A DNA stretch of 14,050 nucleotides from Fibrobacter sp. (GTDB lineage Bacteria; Fibrobacterota; Fibrobacteria; Fibrobacterales; Fibrobacteraceae): contig JAAYXQ010000161.1 of assembly GCA_012515825.1 (NCBI GenBank), positions 1 through 14,050 on the forward strand, given 5' to 3'. The notes under the pieces were generated by a model that had not been told where the DNA came from, searched no databases, and worked only from the letters and a program-made list of their open reading frames with translations. The position numbers and the translations under genes are program-made. Of this stretch, positions 1 through 7,828 are shown piece by piece; within the stretch, counting starts at the first letter, position 1; each line of letters begins with the position of its first letter.

Positions 1-50
1 CAACCTTTAAATAAAATATCTATCCATTTATTTTTTTTACATTGTGTAGT

Positions 51-578
51 ATGAATATAAACACACTACTTTTAATTTCTCACCCCGACTTTTCTAAGTC
101 TAAGATTAATAAAGCGTTAGCTGAAATCGCTAGTCAAAAGCCTAATATTATCGTAAGGCACCTTGACGAAATACAAAAAGATAATCGTTATTCTCTAGAA
201 GAAGAATTTGCTTTATTAAAAAGCGTTTCATCCATTATTTGGCAATTCCCTATCTATTGGTATAATGCCCCCGCATCTCTTCGAAACTGGCAGGATCAAA
301 TTCTTAGTCCTATTGTTTATGGGCCAGAAAACTTTTTGATAGGGAAAAAACTACGCGTAGTTTGTAGTACTGGCGCAGCGGAAAACACCTTTTCAGCCAC
401 TGGATTGAATCGTTTTACTGCACAACAAATGCTCTGCCCTATGCAAATGACCACCAACGCTTGTCGTATGGAATGGCAAGAGCCCTTTATTACTTACGGA
501 GCAGGCACCATTACTGAGGATCAAATCCAAGAAGTGGCTAAGAAATATTCCGCTTTACTAGATCAAAACACTATTTAA
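51..578 (+). CDS. Flavodoxin-fold NAD(P)H oxidoreductase (KefF/YwrO-like)
   Basis: A 175-residue protein of the Flavodoxin_2 family, close in length to E. coli KefF (176 aa). Family members are soluble FMN enzymes that reduce quinones with NAD(P)H; KefF also serves as ancillary subunit of the KefC potassium efflux system. Visible signs are an N-terminal beta strand ending in the HP pair (residues 11-12) of the FMN phosphate loop, the signature WQFPIYWYNAPASLRNWQD (64-82), YGPE...GK (90-99) and STGA (106-109). The ATG at 51 is chosen because the protein then begins at the first beta strand; a TTG nine bases earlier is possible. No clear Shine-Dalgarno sequence precedes either, and only 50 AT-rich bases lie upstream. 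No kefC-like gene is visible, so the physiological substrate is unknown. It is convergent with ftsZ and probably unrelated to the cell-wall cluster. Confidence 0.85.
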   Translation: MNINTLLLISHPDFSKSKINKALAEIASQKPNIIVRHLDEIQKDNRYSLEEEFALLKSVSSIIWQFPIYWYNAPASLRNWQDQILSPIVYGPENFLIGKKLRVVCSTGAAENTFSATGLNRFTAQQMLCPMQMTTNACRMEWQEPFITYGAGTITEDQIQEVAKKYSALLDQNTI

Positions 579-583
579 AAGCA

Positions 584-625
584 AAAAAAGACTACCATGG
601 AGGGAGAACCACGATAGTCTTTTTT
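584..625. terminator. Bidirectional rho-independent terminator between the oxidoreductase and ftsZ
   Basis: An inverted repeat pairs AAAAAAGACTA (584-594) with TAGTCTTTTTT (615-625). An inner TGG/CCA pairing (598-600 with 609-611) closes an eight-base loop, with a small internal loop between the two helices. The A-tract on one side and T-tract on the other give a U-run at the 3' side in both directions, so the element can end both the plus-strand oxidoreductase transcript and the minus-strand dcw transcript. It starts only a few bases after the oxidoreductase stop codon. Confidence 0.85.
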
Positions 626-633
626 GTTGTGGT

Positions 634-660
634 GAAAACATCAAGGGGTTTGATGTTTTC
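634..660. repeat. Perfect 11-bp hairpin just downstream of ftsZ
   Basis: GAAAACATCAA (634-644) is the exact reverse complement of 650-660, with a five-base loop. It lies eight bases beyond the ftsZ stop codon and before the terminator in the direction of dcw transcription. Neither side is followed by a T-run, so it does not look like an intrinsic terminator alone. A role in protecting the 3' end of the long dcw mRNA, or helping the adjacent terminator, is inference. Confidence 0.7.
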
Positions 661-668
661 GGGTTGTG

Positions 669-2114
669 TTAGAATATTTCAGAATGTCTGTTTACTTCAC
701 GTTGTATCGTCGGTTGATTGTAATCTATTGATTTATTTTTTAAGGAAAATGCATCTGAATCAAAGCTGTTCATTTTTTCTGTATTTAAGGATTCCTCTGC
801 ATCCATGACTCCAAAATGAGATTCAGTTTGTTCCTCTTCTTCTAAACTATAAGATCTAACATCAAGTTCTGATCCAGTAAAAGAACTGAACGGATAATAA
901 TCATCCATGGTTTTGGGTTCAGCTATAGGCTCTGGTTTCACGACCTCTTCTATTGCTGACGTTGGTTGATTAGCCATGAAGCAAAAATTAGCCGTTGGAC
1001 GTGGTGTTGCTTTTTCAACGACACGACCGTTGTTCTCATTGACCTTAGGCATTACCATTGTTGGGTCACTTGCACTGACTGAAGAAGTAGAAGTGGTTTT
1101 TTTGTCCAATGGAGTAAAACCAAAGCCAGTGGCAATGACTGTAATACTGACCTTATCTCCTAACTCTGGAATGGTAATATCACCAAAAATGACAGATGGA
1201 TCATTGGCTTCACCAACGGCACTATAGATGTATTCCATTGCTGTTGAACATTCCTGCATCGTAAAGTTTTCACCATGAGAAATATTCACTAAAACACCTG
1301 AAGCACCTTCAATATTAACATCATCTAGGAGTGGGCAATTAATTGCATTTTCTGCAGCGCGTAATGCACGGTCTTCTCCCTCTGCAATACCTGTACCCAT
1401 TAACGCATCACCGCCATCTTGCATCACGGAACGCACATCATTAAAATCAACATGAATATTTCCATGATGAAGCATGATATCACAAACACCACGCACGGCA
1501 TTTCCAAGAACCTGATCTACAGTGGCAAAGGCTTGCTCTGTAGTCGTCGTCTTATCAATGACTTCCATAATTTTTTGGTTGTTAATCACAATAATGGTAT
1601 CCACAGTATCTCGCAAAGCAGAGATTCCGTTCGCTGCGTTACGAGAACGCACAGGGCCTTCGAACTTAAATGGAAGAGAGACAACGGCCACAGTTAAAAT
1701 GCCCTGACTTTTTGCAATTTCTGCAACGACAGAAGCAGCTCCAGTACCTGTACCGCCACCCATGCCAGCAGCAATAAACACAAGGTCACAACCTTTTAGC
1801 GCTTCAGCCACCGTTTCTTTATCTTCCATGATCGCCTTACGACCGACATCTGGACGAGCACCTGCTCCTAAAGATTTTGTAATCTTTTGTCCGATCGCAA
1901 TTTTTTCACTAGCTAGACTATGTTCTAAAGCTAGTGCATCGGTATTGATCGCTAGAAAATCAACTCCAGCGATATTCATTTTGATCATGCGGTTTACAGC
2001 GTTTCCACCTGCACCACCGACACCGACGACTTTGATTTTAGCGTTGCCGCTAAAGTTTTCTGCAGCAAGTATGTGAGACTTGCCTTCTATGTTGATGTAG
2101 TTGTTTTCACTCAT
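669..2114 (-). CDS. ftsZ: Cell division protein FtsZ
   Basis: Tubulin-like GTPase that polymerises at midcell into the Z ring. The 481-residue protein has a short N-terminal tail (1-25), the nucleotide-binding GVGGAGGNAVNRM segment (31-43), the tubulin signature GGGTGTG (119-125), and a T7 loop HVDFNDV (221-227). It ends with a roughly 130-residue linker (about 335-462), acidic in its second half, and a C-terminal peptide around DYNQPTIQREV (464-474), which would bind FtsA. The catalytic aspartates of the T7 loop are present (D223, D226), but the usual leading Asn is His221. The protein is longer than E. coli FtsZ (383 aa), mainly through the linker. The ATG is preceded by GGGAG with 6-nt spacing. 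It is last in the operon and has the only real leader (19 nt after ftsA), which may allow independent, higher translation. Confidence 0.98.
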   Translation of the reverse strand: MSENNYINIEGKSHILAAENFSGNAKIKVVGVGGAGGNAVNRMIKMNIAGVDFLAINTDALALEHSLASEKIAIGQKITKSLGAGARPDVGRKAIMEDKETVAEALKGCDLVFIAAGMGGGTGTGAASVVAEIAKSQGILTVAVVSLPFKFEGPVRSRNAANGISALRDTVDTIIVINNQKIMEVIDKTTTTEQAFATVDQVLGNAVRGVCDIMLHHGNIHVDFNDVRSVMQDGGDALMGTGIAEGEDRALRAAENAINCPLLDDVNIEGASGVLVNISHGENFTMQECSTAMEYIYSAVGEANDPSVIFGDITIPELGDKVSITVIATGFGFTPLDKKTTSTSSVSASDPTMVMPKVNENNGRVVEKATPRPTANFCFMANQPTSAIEEVVKPEPIAEPKTMDDYYPFSSFTGSELDVRSYSLEEEEQTESHFGVMDAEESLNTEKMNSFDSDAFSLKNKSIDYNQPTIQREVNRHSEIF

Positions 2115-2120
2115 ATTGAT

Positions 2121-2125
2121 CTCCC
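2121..2125 (-). promoter_or_regulatory. Shine-Dalgarno site of ftsZ
   Basis: GGGAG lies 6 nt upstream of the ftsZ ATG, within the 19-nt gap between ftsA and ftsZ, so ftsZ can be initiated without coupling to ftsA. Confidence 0.75.
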
Positions 2126-2133
2126 TATTGAGT

Positions 2134-3393
2134 TTAGATGTATCTTTTTATAATCTGGATAAAGCGACGAGTTCCTGCTATTATGTAACTTAGAATCCCC
2201 TGCGTGCTCGTCTCTTTTATACTTTTTTTCCTCGTTTTAGCAGCATAGTGAAGTAAGCCCACGCCTACTGAAAACGACGGTTTAGCCAAAGAATCTCCAA
2301 GCCCCACATCTTGTTTGGGTTGTCCTAAACGAACTGGTTTTTTGAAAATACCTTCTGCTAGTTGTACAATTCCTTCTGTAGCACTTGTGCCACCTGTTAA
2401 AACGATTCCTGCTCCAATGATTTTATCTAATTGACGCTTTCTTAAGTGATCAGCGATTAACCCTAATATTTCACTCAAGCGAGCATGCATTACTCTTGCT
2501 AAACGTTCTCTAGAACAAGGAACAGTCCCTCGATCACCAATGCCTGGAACAGGAATGACTTCTGCGTTTAACACATTAGAAATGGCTACCGTTCCATATT
2601 TTTTCTTTATTTCTTCAGCACGAGCAATTGAAATAGGCAAATCAAAGCTTTTAGCAATATCACTCGTGATGATGTTTCCAGCTAAATCAAGAGAAACAGA
2701 ATAGCATACAGCATCTTCATAAAAAACAGCTAAATCAGCAGAAGTGGCCCCAATGTCTATAATAGCGACACCGAGCTCTCGTTCTTCATCGTGTAAAATG
2801 GCATAAGCTGCTGCTAATGGTTCTAAAACCATCGCTTTTATTTCAAAGCCTGCCTTTTCAACGCTCTTTTTATGATTCTGCAAATTCAATGTTTTAGCAG
2901 CGACAATTTGTACTTCAGCGTCTAAACGAACACCACTCATTCCTATTGGATTTTTTATTCCTTGAACATCATCTAAAGAATAATTTCTTGGGAAAATATG
3001 AAGTATTTCGCCTGCGGTAGAAGGTAATGTGCTTGCATGCTTAATTACCGCCGCCACATGAGATTCTTTGACTTCATTTTTGGAAGGGTCAAGAGTGACT
3101 CCGCCTTTCGATTTGAAACAGGAGATGTAATCACCTGCGACACCAACATAAACTTCTTTTACATCAAAACCAGTCATGGTTTCGGCTTCTTTTACGGCAC
3201 TACCTATAGATGAAATTAAAAAATCTAAATCAGAAATCGGATTCTTTTTCAATTCCTTTACACCAAAACCAAGAACACGTACTTGATTCTGATTTTCTTG
3301 CAAACCAATAAAAACAGCTATTTTGGAGCCACCAATATCAAGTCCAACAATGATGTTTTCTTTATTTACGGTCATTTTATTTTTATCATCCAT
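2134..3393 (-). CDS. ftsA: Cell division protein FtsA
   Basis: Actin-fold ATPase that anchors FtsZ filaments to the inner membrane and links the ring to later division proteins. With the start chosen here it has 419 residues, the usual length. The phosphate-1 loop VGLDIGGSK (16-24), phosphate-2 region IIDIGATSADL (211-221) and adenosine motif IVLTGGTSATEGI (330-342) are in order, and the 1C insertion expected in FtsA fits about residues 80-165. The C-terminus (about 400-419) is a basic, hydrophobic stretch typical of the amphipathic membrane-targeting helix. The phosphate-2 motif has Ala and Ser where GGT/GGTT is usual. The ATG at 3393 is preferred over an in-frame ATG at 3411 because AGAGG sits 7 nt before it; it overlaps ftsQ by 8 nt, suggesting translational coupling. 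Confidence 0.96.
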   Translation of the reverse strand: MDDKNKMTVNKENIIVGLDIGGSKIAVFIGLQENQNQVRVLGFGVKELKKNPISDLDFLISSIGSAVKEAETMTGFDVKEVYVGVAGDYISCFKSKGGVTLDPSKNEVKESHVAAVIKHASTLPSTAGEILHIFPRNYSLDDVQGIKNPIGMSGVRLDAEVQIVAAKTLNLQNHKKSVEKAGFEIKAMVLEPLAAAYAILHDEERELGVAIIDIGATSADLAVFYEDAVCYSVSLDLAGNIITSDIAKSFDLPISIARAEEIKKKYGTVAISNVLNAEVIPVPGIGDRGTVPCSRERLARVMHARLSEILGLIADHLRKRQLDKIIGAGIVLTGGTSATEGIVQLAEGIFKKPVRLGQPKQDVGLGDSLAKPSFSVGVGLLHYAAKTRKKSIKETSTQGILSYIIAGTRRFIQIIKRYI

Positions 3394-4228
3394 CACTATA
3401 CCTCTTTTCATAAGGTTTTATATAGGCAAACCCATTAAAACGCATATCCACAATACTTGCTGTTTTTAAGTCGGAAGTAAAACCTTGTATTAATTGTTTA
3501 TACTGATCAAACTGTTTTTCTTCCCAACCGCTTAAAGGAAACAGCGTTTTAAATTCAACATCTTTAAAAAACACTTCTATCGCATATTCTTTTTTATTAA
3601 CACCTATCTGCGATACTTTTCGATAGAGAAACTCATCTTTTGCCTTCATTGCACTTAGAAAAGTTCCAATTTGTTTCATCTCTTCTTCATCCATCAAATC
3701 CACTACTGGTAACTGGTAAGCCGATAAAATTGCTGTTGGTAAAACCTTTGCTCTTTCAGAAAAGACTTTCCATTTATTTTTATCAAAAGAAACCATTAAA
3801 GGGGTGGCTTCTTCTAATACAATTTCTAGCGTCGAAGGAAACGATGTAGAAACCACTGCAGAATGAACTAAAGGTAACGTCAGCAGTTGTTTTTTGATGG
3901 AATCTATATTTACATCAGACATAGGCATACCTACTTCTATTCGAGAAATTTGTATGATTTCTTCCCATGTTAACATACGATTGCCATTAATCTGAATTGT
4001 TTTTAGCGATCTCCATTCTGTTGGATTAAAATCTTTTAGATAATAACGTCCCTGCCATAATGCAACACCTAAAACAACTAAAACTAAAGCAGCGATCCAA
4101 CCTTTTTGACCAAACCATTTAAAACTACCGCCAACGCTTTTTTTAAGCTTTTCTTGGCGACGTTCTTTTCGCAAGACTTCGTTATATCCCAAACGACGTC
4201 TGCTAAATATGGTTCTGTCTCGAGTCAA
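3386..4228 (-). CDS. ftsQ: Cell division protein FtsQ/DivIB (POTRA domain)
   Basis: Bitopic inner-membrane protein of the FtsQ/FtsB/FtsL scaffold that recruits and regulates the septal synthase FtsW-FtsI. The 280 residues comprise a strongly basic cytoplasmic tail (1-43), one membrane segment (about 44-60), a POTRA domain (about 75-142, LKTIQINGN to LEEATP) and a beta domain ending in the typical VDMRFNGFAYIKP strand (260-272). The start is TTG: the TTGA junction overlaps the murC stop, GGAGG lies 7 nt before it, and no Met occurs before residue 85, after the membrane segment. Its position between murC and ftsA is the usual one for diderms, although murB and ddl are missing. Confidence 0.93.
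   Translation of the reverse strand: MTRDRTIFSRRRLGYNEVLRKERRQEKLKKSVGGSFKWFGQKGWIAALVLVVLGVALWQGRYYLKDFNPTEWRSLKTIQINGNRMLTWEEIIQISRIEVGMPMSDVNIDSIKKQLLTLPLVHSAVVSTSFPSTLEIVLEEATPLMVSFDKNKWKVFSERAKVLPTAILSAYQLPVVDLMDEEEMKQIGTFLSAMKAKDEFLYRKVSQIGVNKKEYAIEVFFKDVEFKTLFPLSGWEEKQFDQYKQLIQGFTSDLKTASIVDMRFNGFAYIKPYEKRYSDG
3401..3405 (-). promoter_or_regulatory. Shine-Dalgarno site deciding the ftsA start
   Basis: AGAGG lies 7 nt before the ATG at 3393, inside the end of ftsQ. It supports this start over the in-frame ATG at 3411, which would sit upstream of the site. Confidence 0.7.
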
Positions 4229-5607
4229 ATTTTATCCTCCAATAACTCTTTTCCTTGCAACCAAATATTACCTGCACCCATAAAAACAACGATATCTTTT
4301 TCGTTGAGTTCTTTTTTCAATGCAATCAAAGCATTTTCTTTTGCCCCAATAAAACGAGCATCTCGATGGCCTCTATCCAAGGCACTTTGCACCACTAATT
4401 CTCCAGTAACACCTTCTATTGGTTTTTCTCTCGCTGGATAAATATCGCAGCCAAACAAAATATCACAATTCCCAAATGCGGTTCCAAAAAAACCGTGGTG
4501 ATCTCTTGTTCTCGAAAAAAGATGTGGTTGAAAAACGACAATCAAACGACGATCAGGAAATGCGTCTCTAAATCCTTGAAGAGTCGCAGCCACTTCTGTT
4601 GGATGATGAGCATAATCATTATAGACAAGAGCTCCCTTATATTCACCCATATATTCAAAACGACGATGAACACCTTCAAAAGAAGCGATGGCTTCACTAA
4701 TCACATTCAAAGGAATTTGTTCTTCTACAGCAAGCGCGATGGCAGCGGTTGCATTCAAAACATTATGTTTACCAGGAGTCTTTATTTTGAAAGTTCCTAA
4801 TAACTCATTATTCTTAAAAACATCAAAAACAAAATTCTCTTGTTCTCTCCTTAATCCTTCAATACGATATATCGCTTGACGGCTAAACCCATAAGTAATG
4901 ATAGGTTTTGTCAAACGAGATAAAATAGATTGAACATTTAGATCATCAAGACATATAATCACTTGCCCGTAAAATGGAACCTTGTTTGCAAATTCCACAA
5001 AAGCATTTTTGATTTCTTCTAAATTTTTATAAGTATCTAAGTGATCTTCATCAATATTGGTAATAATTGCAGAACTTGGCATCATTGAAAGGAAGCTACG
5101 ATCAAACTCATCGCTTTCCGCAATTAAATAAGAGCCTCGTCCTACCTTTGCACCACTTCCTTTTCCTTTAACAACACCACCAACAATGACTGTAGGGTCT
5201 AATTCTGCTTTTTCCCAAATAGCGCCAACCATTGAAGTAGTCGTTGTTTTTCCATGAGTTCCTGCAATCGCTAACGTATATTTTAATCGCATTAATTCGC
5301 CAAGCATTTCCGCACGACGTATTATGGGAATACGACGAGCTCTAGCTTCTACTAATTCTGGATTATCTTGCTGCACGGCAGAAGAATAAACGACTAAATC
5401 AGCTTCTTCAACATTTTTTGCTTCGTGAATGGAATCAATACGAATCCCTAACTTTTTAAGGTATTGAATAGCCTCTCCATCGCTGGTATCAGAACCAGTA
5501 ACGATAAAATCATTTTCATGCAATACTTCAGCGATACCAGACATGCCAGCACCACCAATGCCTACAAAATGAAGCCGTTGTATGCGTTTACGACTGATGA
5601 AATTCAT
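4225..5607 (-). CDS. murC: UDP-N-acetylmuramate--L-alanine ligase MurC
   Basis: Cytoplasmic ATP-dependent ligase that adds L-alanine to UDP-MurNAc, the first amino acid of the stem peptide. In the 460-residue protein the Rossmann-like UDP-binding loop VGIGGAGMSGIAE (15-27), the ATP-binding P-loop AGTHGKTTT (115-123), ESDE (164-167), NIDEDHLD (184-191) and the C-terminal YAHHP (332-336) and GAGNI (444-448) identify MurC rather than MurD, MurE or MurF. The ATG at 5607 forms an ATGA overlap with the murG stop and has GGAG 8 nt upstream; an in-frame TTG two codons earlier is less likely. It overlaps ftsQ by 4 nt. The expected next gene, murB, is absent. Confidence 0.97.
   Translation of the reverse strand: MNFISRKRIQRLHFVGIGGAGMSGIAEVLHENDFIVTGSDTSDGEAIQYLKKLGIRIDSIHEAKNVEEADLVVYSSAVQQDNPELVEARARRIPIIRRAEMLGELMRLKYTLAIAGTHGKTTTTSMVGAIWEKAELDPTVIVGGVVKGKGSGAKVGRGSYLIAESDEFDRSFLSMMPSSAIITNIDEDHLDTYKNLEEIKNAFVEFANKVPFYGQVIICLDDLNVQSILSRLTKPIITYGFSRQAIYRIEGLRREQENFVFDVFKNNELLGTFKIKTPGKHNVLNATAAIALAVEEQIPLNVISEAIASFEGVHRRFEYMGEYKGALVYNDYAHHPTEVAATLQGFRDAFPDRRLIVVFQPHLFSRTRDHHGFFGTAFGNCDILFGCDIYPAREKPIEGVTGELVVQSALDRGHRDARFIGAKENALIALKKELNEKDIVVFMGAGNIWLQGKELLEDKI
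4236..4240 (-). promoter_or_regulatory. Strong Shine-Dalgarno site fixing the TTG start of ftsQ
   Basis: GGAGG lies 7 nt upstream of the ftsQ TTG codon, inside the end of murC. It is one of the best ribosome sites in the window and probably compensates for the weak start codon. Confidence 0.8.
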
Positions 5608-6683
5608 ATACAACGCTCCGCTTTTAAAATGATTTCAGTAATTTTATCTGCAGCATCTGGAGAGCCTAATTTTTCTGCAGCCTTTGACATTTGCTCTAAT
5701 TTTGATGGACTAGCGAGTAATTCTTCTACTTTATTCCAAAGATCATTAGGATCATTATCCAGTTCCACCAAACAAGCACCACTATGTTCAACAGCACGGG
5801 CATTATGTTCTTGATGATTTGCTGTAGCATGTGGATAAGGAAGTAAAATCGATGGTTTTCCAAAAGCTAAAATTTCTGCTAATGTGGATGCTCCTGCACG
5901 ACTAATAATTAAATCAGCATGAGCCATATAGGCATAAATATTATCTAAGAAAGAACAGATGGTTACATTTGGTAAAATGCCTAAGCGTTCATGCAATGCA
6001 TCTACATTTTTTGCACCCGCTTGCCAAACCACAGAGACATCATCTCTAGAAGTGATACGACCAATAGATTCTTCGATTTTATTATTAATTCCAACCGCAC
6101 CCTGAGAGCCTCCTACAATAAAGACCGCTTTTTTCCCTTTAGAGTATTCAGCAGGACGAGCGAGAGTTTCTTTTGCAGGCAATTCACGAACAGGATTTCC
6201 CATCACTTTTACATTTGGATGTTGAAATGCTTTTACAGCATCTTCTGAAGTCACAAAAATCATGGAAGCATAACGTGCACCATATTTATTAGCCACTCCT
6301 GCAATCGCGTTTTGTTCTTGAATATATACAGGCTTTCCTAAACGTCCTCCAGCAAGAACAATAGGGAAAGAAACATAGCCACCAGTCGCGATAATCACAT
6401 CAGGATTAATTTTTTCGATAAGATGCTTTGCATGAATATAAGACTTACTTAGCTTAAAAGGAAGAGCTAAGTTTTTAACAAAGCTTCCGCGACGTAATGG
6501 TTCAGCAGTCATTTCAAAAAAGGGCCAATGAGGAGAAACAAGCCGTTGTTCCATGGAGTTCGCTCGGCCTGCAAAATAAATTTCTTGGATGCCTTTTTTC
6601 TTTAAGCTTTCAGCGATCGCGAGAGCTGGAAAAACATGCCCACCCGTACCGCCACAAACAAATAAAAATCTTTTCTGTTTCAT
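5604..6683 (-). CDS. murG: UDP-GlcNAc--lipid I N-acetylglucosaminyltransferase MurG
   Basis: Peripheral inner-membrane GT28 glycosyltransferase that transfers GlcNAc from UDP-GlcNAc to lipid I, making lipid II. The 359-residue protein shows the family's two Rossmann domains. The N-terminal glycine-rich loop is GGTGGHVFPA (11-20), followed by GGYVSFP (101-107) and EQNAIAGVANK (123-133). The C-terminal donor-binding half has VGGSQGA (190-196), SRAGASTLAE (261-270, with the uridine-binding Glu) and HATANHQEHNA (285-295). The start is an ATGA overlap with the ftsW stop, with AGG 5 nt upstream. Its acceptor lipid I is made by MraY, whose gene is not in the window. Confidence 0.97.
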   Translation of the reverse strand: MKQKRFLFVCGGTGGHVFPALAIAESLKKKGIQEIYFAGRANSMEQRLVSPHWPFFEMTAEPLRRGSFVKNLALPFKLSKSYIHAKHLIEKINPDVIIATGGYVSFPIVLAGGRLGKPVYIQEQNAIAGVANKYGARYASMIFVTSEDAVKAFQHPNVKVMGNPVRELPAKETLARPAEYSKGKKAVFIVGGSQGAVGINNKIEESIGRITSRDDVSVVWQAGAKNVDALHERLGILPNVTICSFLDNIYAYMAHADLIISRAGASTLAEILAFGKPSILLPYPHATANHQEHNARAVEHSGACLVELDNDPNDLWNKVEELLASPSKLEQMSKAAEKLGSPDAADKITEIILKAERCI

Positions 6684-7828
6684 AAATACCTCGTAGAATA
6701 AAAGGCGGAATTGATTGGAATTTCTCTAATGTTCTGCCCTGTATTGGGCTTTGATATATTGAGAAGAATTCCAATCGAAAGAAGTGTCATTACTAAACTT
6801 GTCCCGCCAAAACTGATAAAGGGCAACGGTTGACCTGTTGTTGGAAATAAACCTGTACACACACAAACATGAAAAATCATATTCAAACAAATAGAAGATG
6901 TTAAAGCCACAGCTAAATACTTTCCAAAACGCGTACTTGAAGAGCGCGCAATAGCAAAACCTCTATAAGCAAGAAACGCAAACAAACTCAACATTAAGAA
7001 AGCACCAATAAAACCAAGCTCTTCTCCAAGAATCGAAAATGCAGCATCTTTATAGGATTCTGGTACATAACCTAATTTTTGAGTGCCTTGCCCAATACCA
7101 GTACCTGTAAACCCTCCGTTACCAAGAGCAATTAACGAATGGCGTAATTGATAAGCCTTCTCAGGATAGCTTTCTGGATCAAGCCAAGCTTTGATACGCA
7201 AAGATCGATAAGACTGAGTGTATGCAATGATTGATAAAATAGGAGGGAAAATAATTAATGTCATCAAATGCTTCATTGGTACACCAGCCACATAGATTAG
7301 AATAAGTGATGTAGCTAAAACCATTAAAACCATTGAAAAATTAGGTTGAAGAATCAATGTGACACAAACAATACCGACTAAAATTAAAGGCCTAAAAAAT
7401 CCTGTTTTAAAATCATTAATCTGATCTCCTGCTTCTACAAGCTTTACAGAAAGCAAACAAAAGATTCCTAGTTTCATAAATTCAGAAGGCTGTATTTTCA
7501 TTCCTGCTATACTTAACCACCGAGAAGCACCCTTCACTGAATCACCTTGAAATAAAACAGCAATCATCGCGAGAAGACAAATCACAAATAAAGGACGAGC
7601 GAGCTTATACCAAACGGAATAATCTAATACAAGTGCAACACACATCATGAACAAGCCAAGCACCACTTTTTTAATATGAGAAATGGTGAAATATTCTGCT
7701 GCCAATCCTTTTTGCATAGCAATAGGAGAAGTACCAGTATAAATTATGACTATACCTAAAACAAGAAGCAGAATTACTGCTAGCAGTAACCCTTTATCAA
7801 ACTTCATGTTTAAAAAACGATCCATCAT
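6680..7828 (-). CDS. ftsW: SEDS peptidoglycan glycosyltransferase FtsW
   Basis: Polytopic inner-membrane enzyme that polymerises lipid II into septal glycan together with FtsI. The 382-residue sequence is almost entirely hydrophobic segments, consistent with the ten-helix SEDS fold. Family signatures are GASRWLSIAGMKIQPSEFMKL (about 100-119), the long extracytoplasmic loop with the putative catalytic Asp261 (PESYKDAAFSILGEELG), and TTGQPLPFISFGGTS (330-344). The usual QPDxGxA motif reads QPNFSMV (161-167). It is called FtsW rather than RodA from its cluster position. Tandem ATG codons begin the gene. The first overlaps the murF stop (TAATG); GGAG at 7833-7836 is 4 nt from it and 7 nt from the second, at 7825, which may be the real start. 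mraY and murD, usually just upstream, are absent. Confidence 0.95.
   Translation of the reverse strand: MMDRFLNMKFDKGLLLAVILLLVLGIVIIYTGTSPIAMQKGLAAEYFTISHIKKVVLGLFMMCVALVLDYSVWYKLARPLFVICLLAMIAVLFQGDSVKGASRWLSIAGMKIQPSEFMKLGIFCLLSVKLVEAGDQINDFKTGFFRPLILVGIVCVTLILQPNFSMVLMVLATSLILIYVAGVPMKHLMTLIIFPPILSIIAYTQSYRSLRIKAWLDPESYPEKAYQLRHSLIALGNGGFTGTGIGQGTQKLGYVPESYKDAAFSILGEELGFIGAFLMLSLFAFLAYRGFAIARSSSTRFGKYLAVALTSSICLNMIFHVCVCTGLFPTTGQPLPFISFGGTSLVMTLLSIGILLNISKPNTGQNIREIPINSAFYSTRYL

Noticed and set aside
1..50. Promoter for the oxidoreductase gene
   Set aside because: The 50 bases are AT-rich and contain TAAAAT-like strings, but no -35/-10 pair with proper spacing can be supported.
634..660. 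Second intrinsic terminator
   Set aside because: The stem is perfect but no T-run follows it on either strand.
976..2076. Several plus-strand open frames opposite ftsZ
   Set aside because: They lie antisense to a full-length, motif-complete ftsZ, have no recognisable domains and no convincing ribosome sites; they are frame shadows.
6680..7828. RodA or SpoVE instead of FtsW
   Set aside because: All are SEDS proteins; placement between murF and murG with ftsI in the same operon and no sporulation genes favours FtsW.
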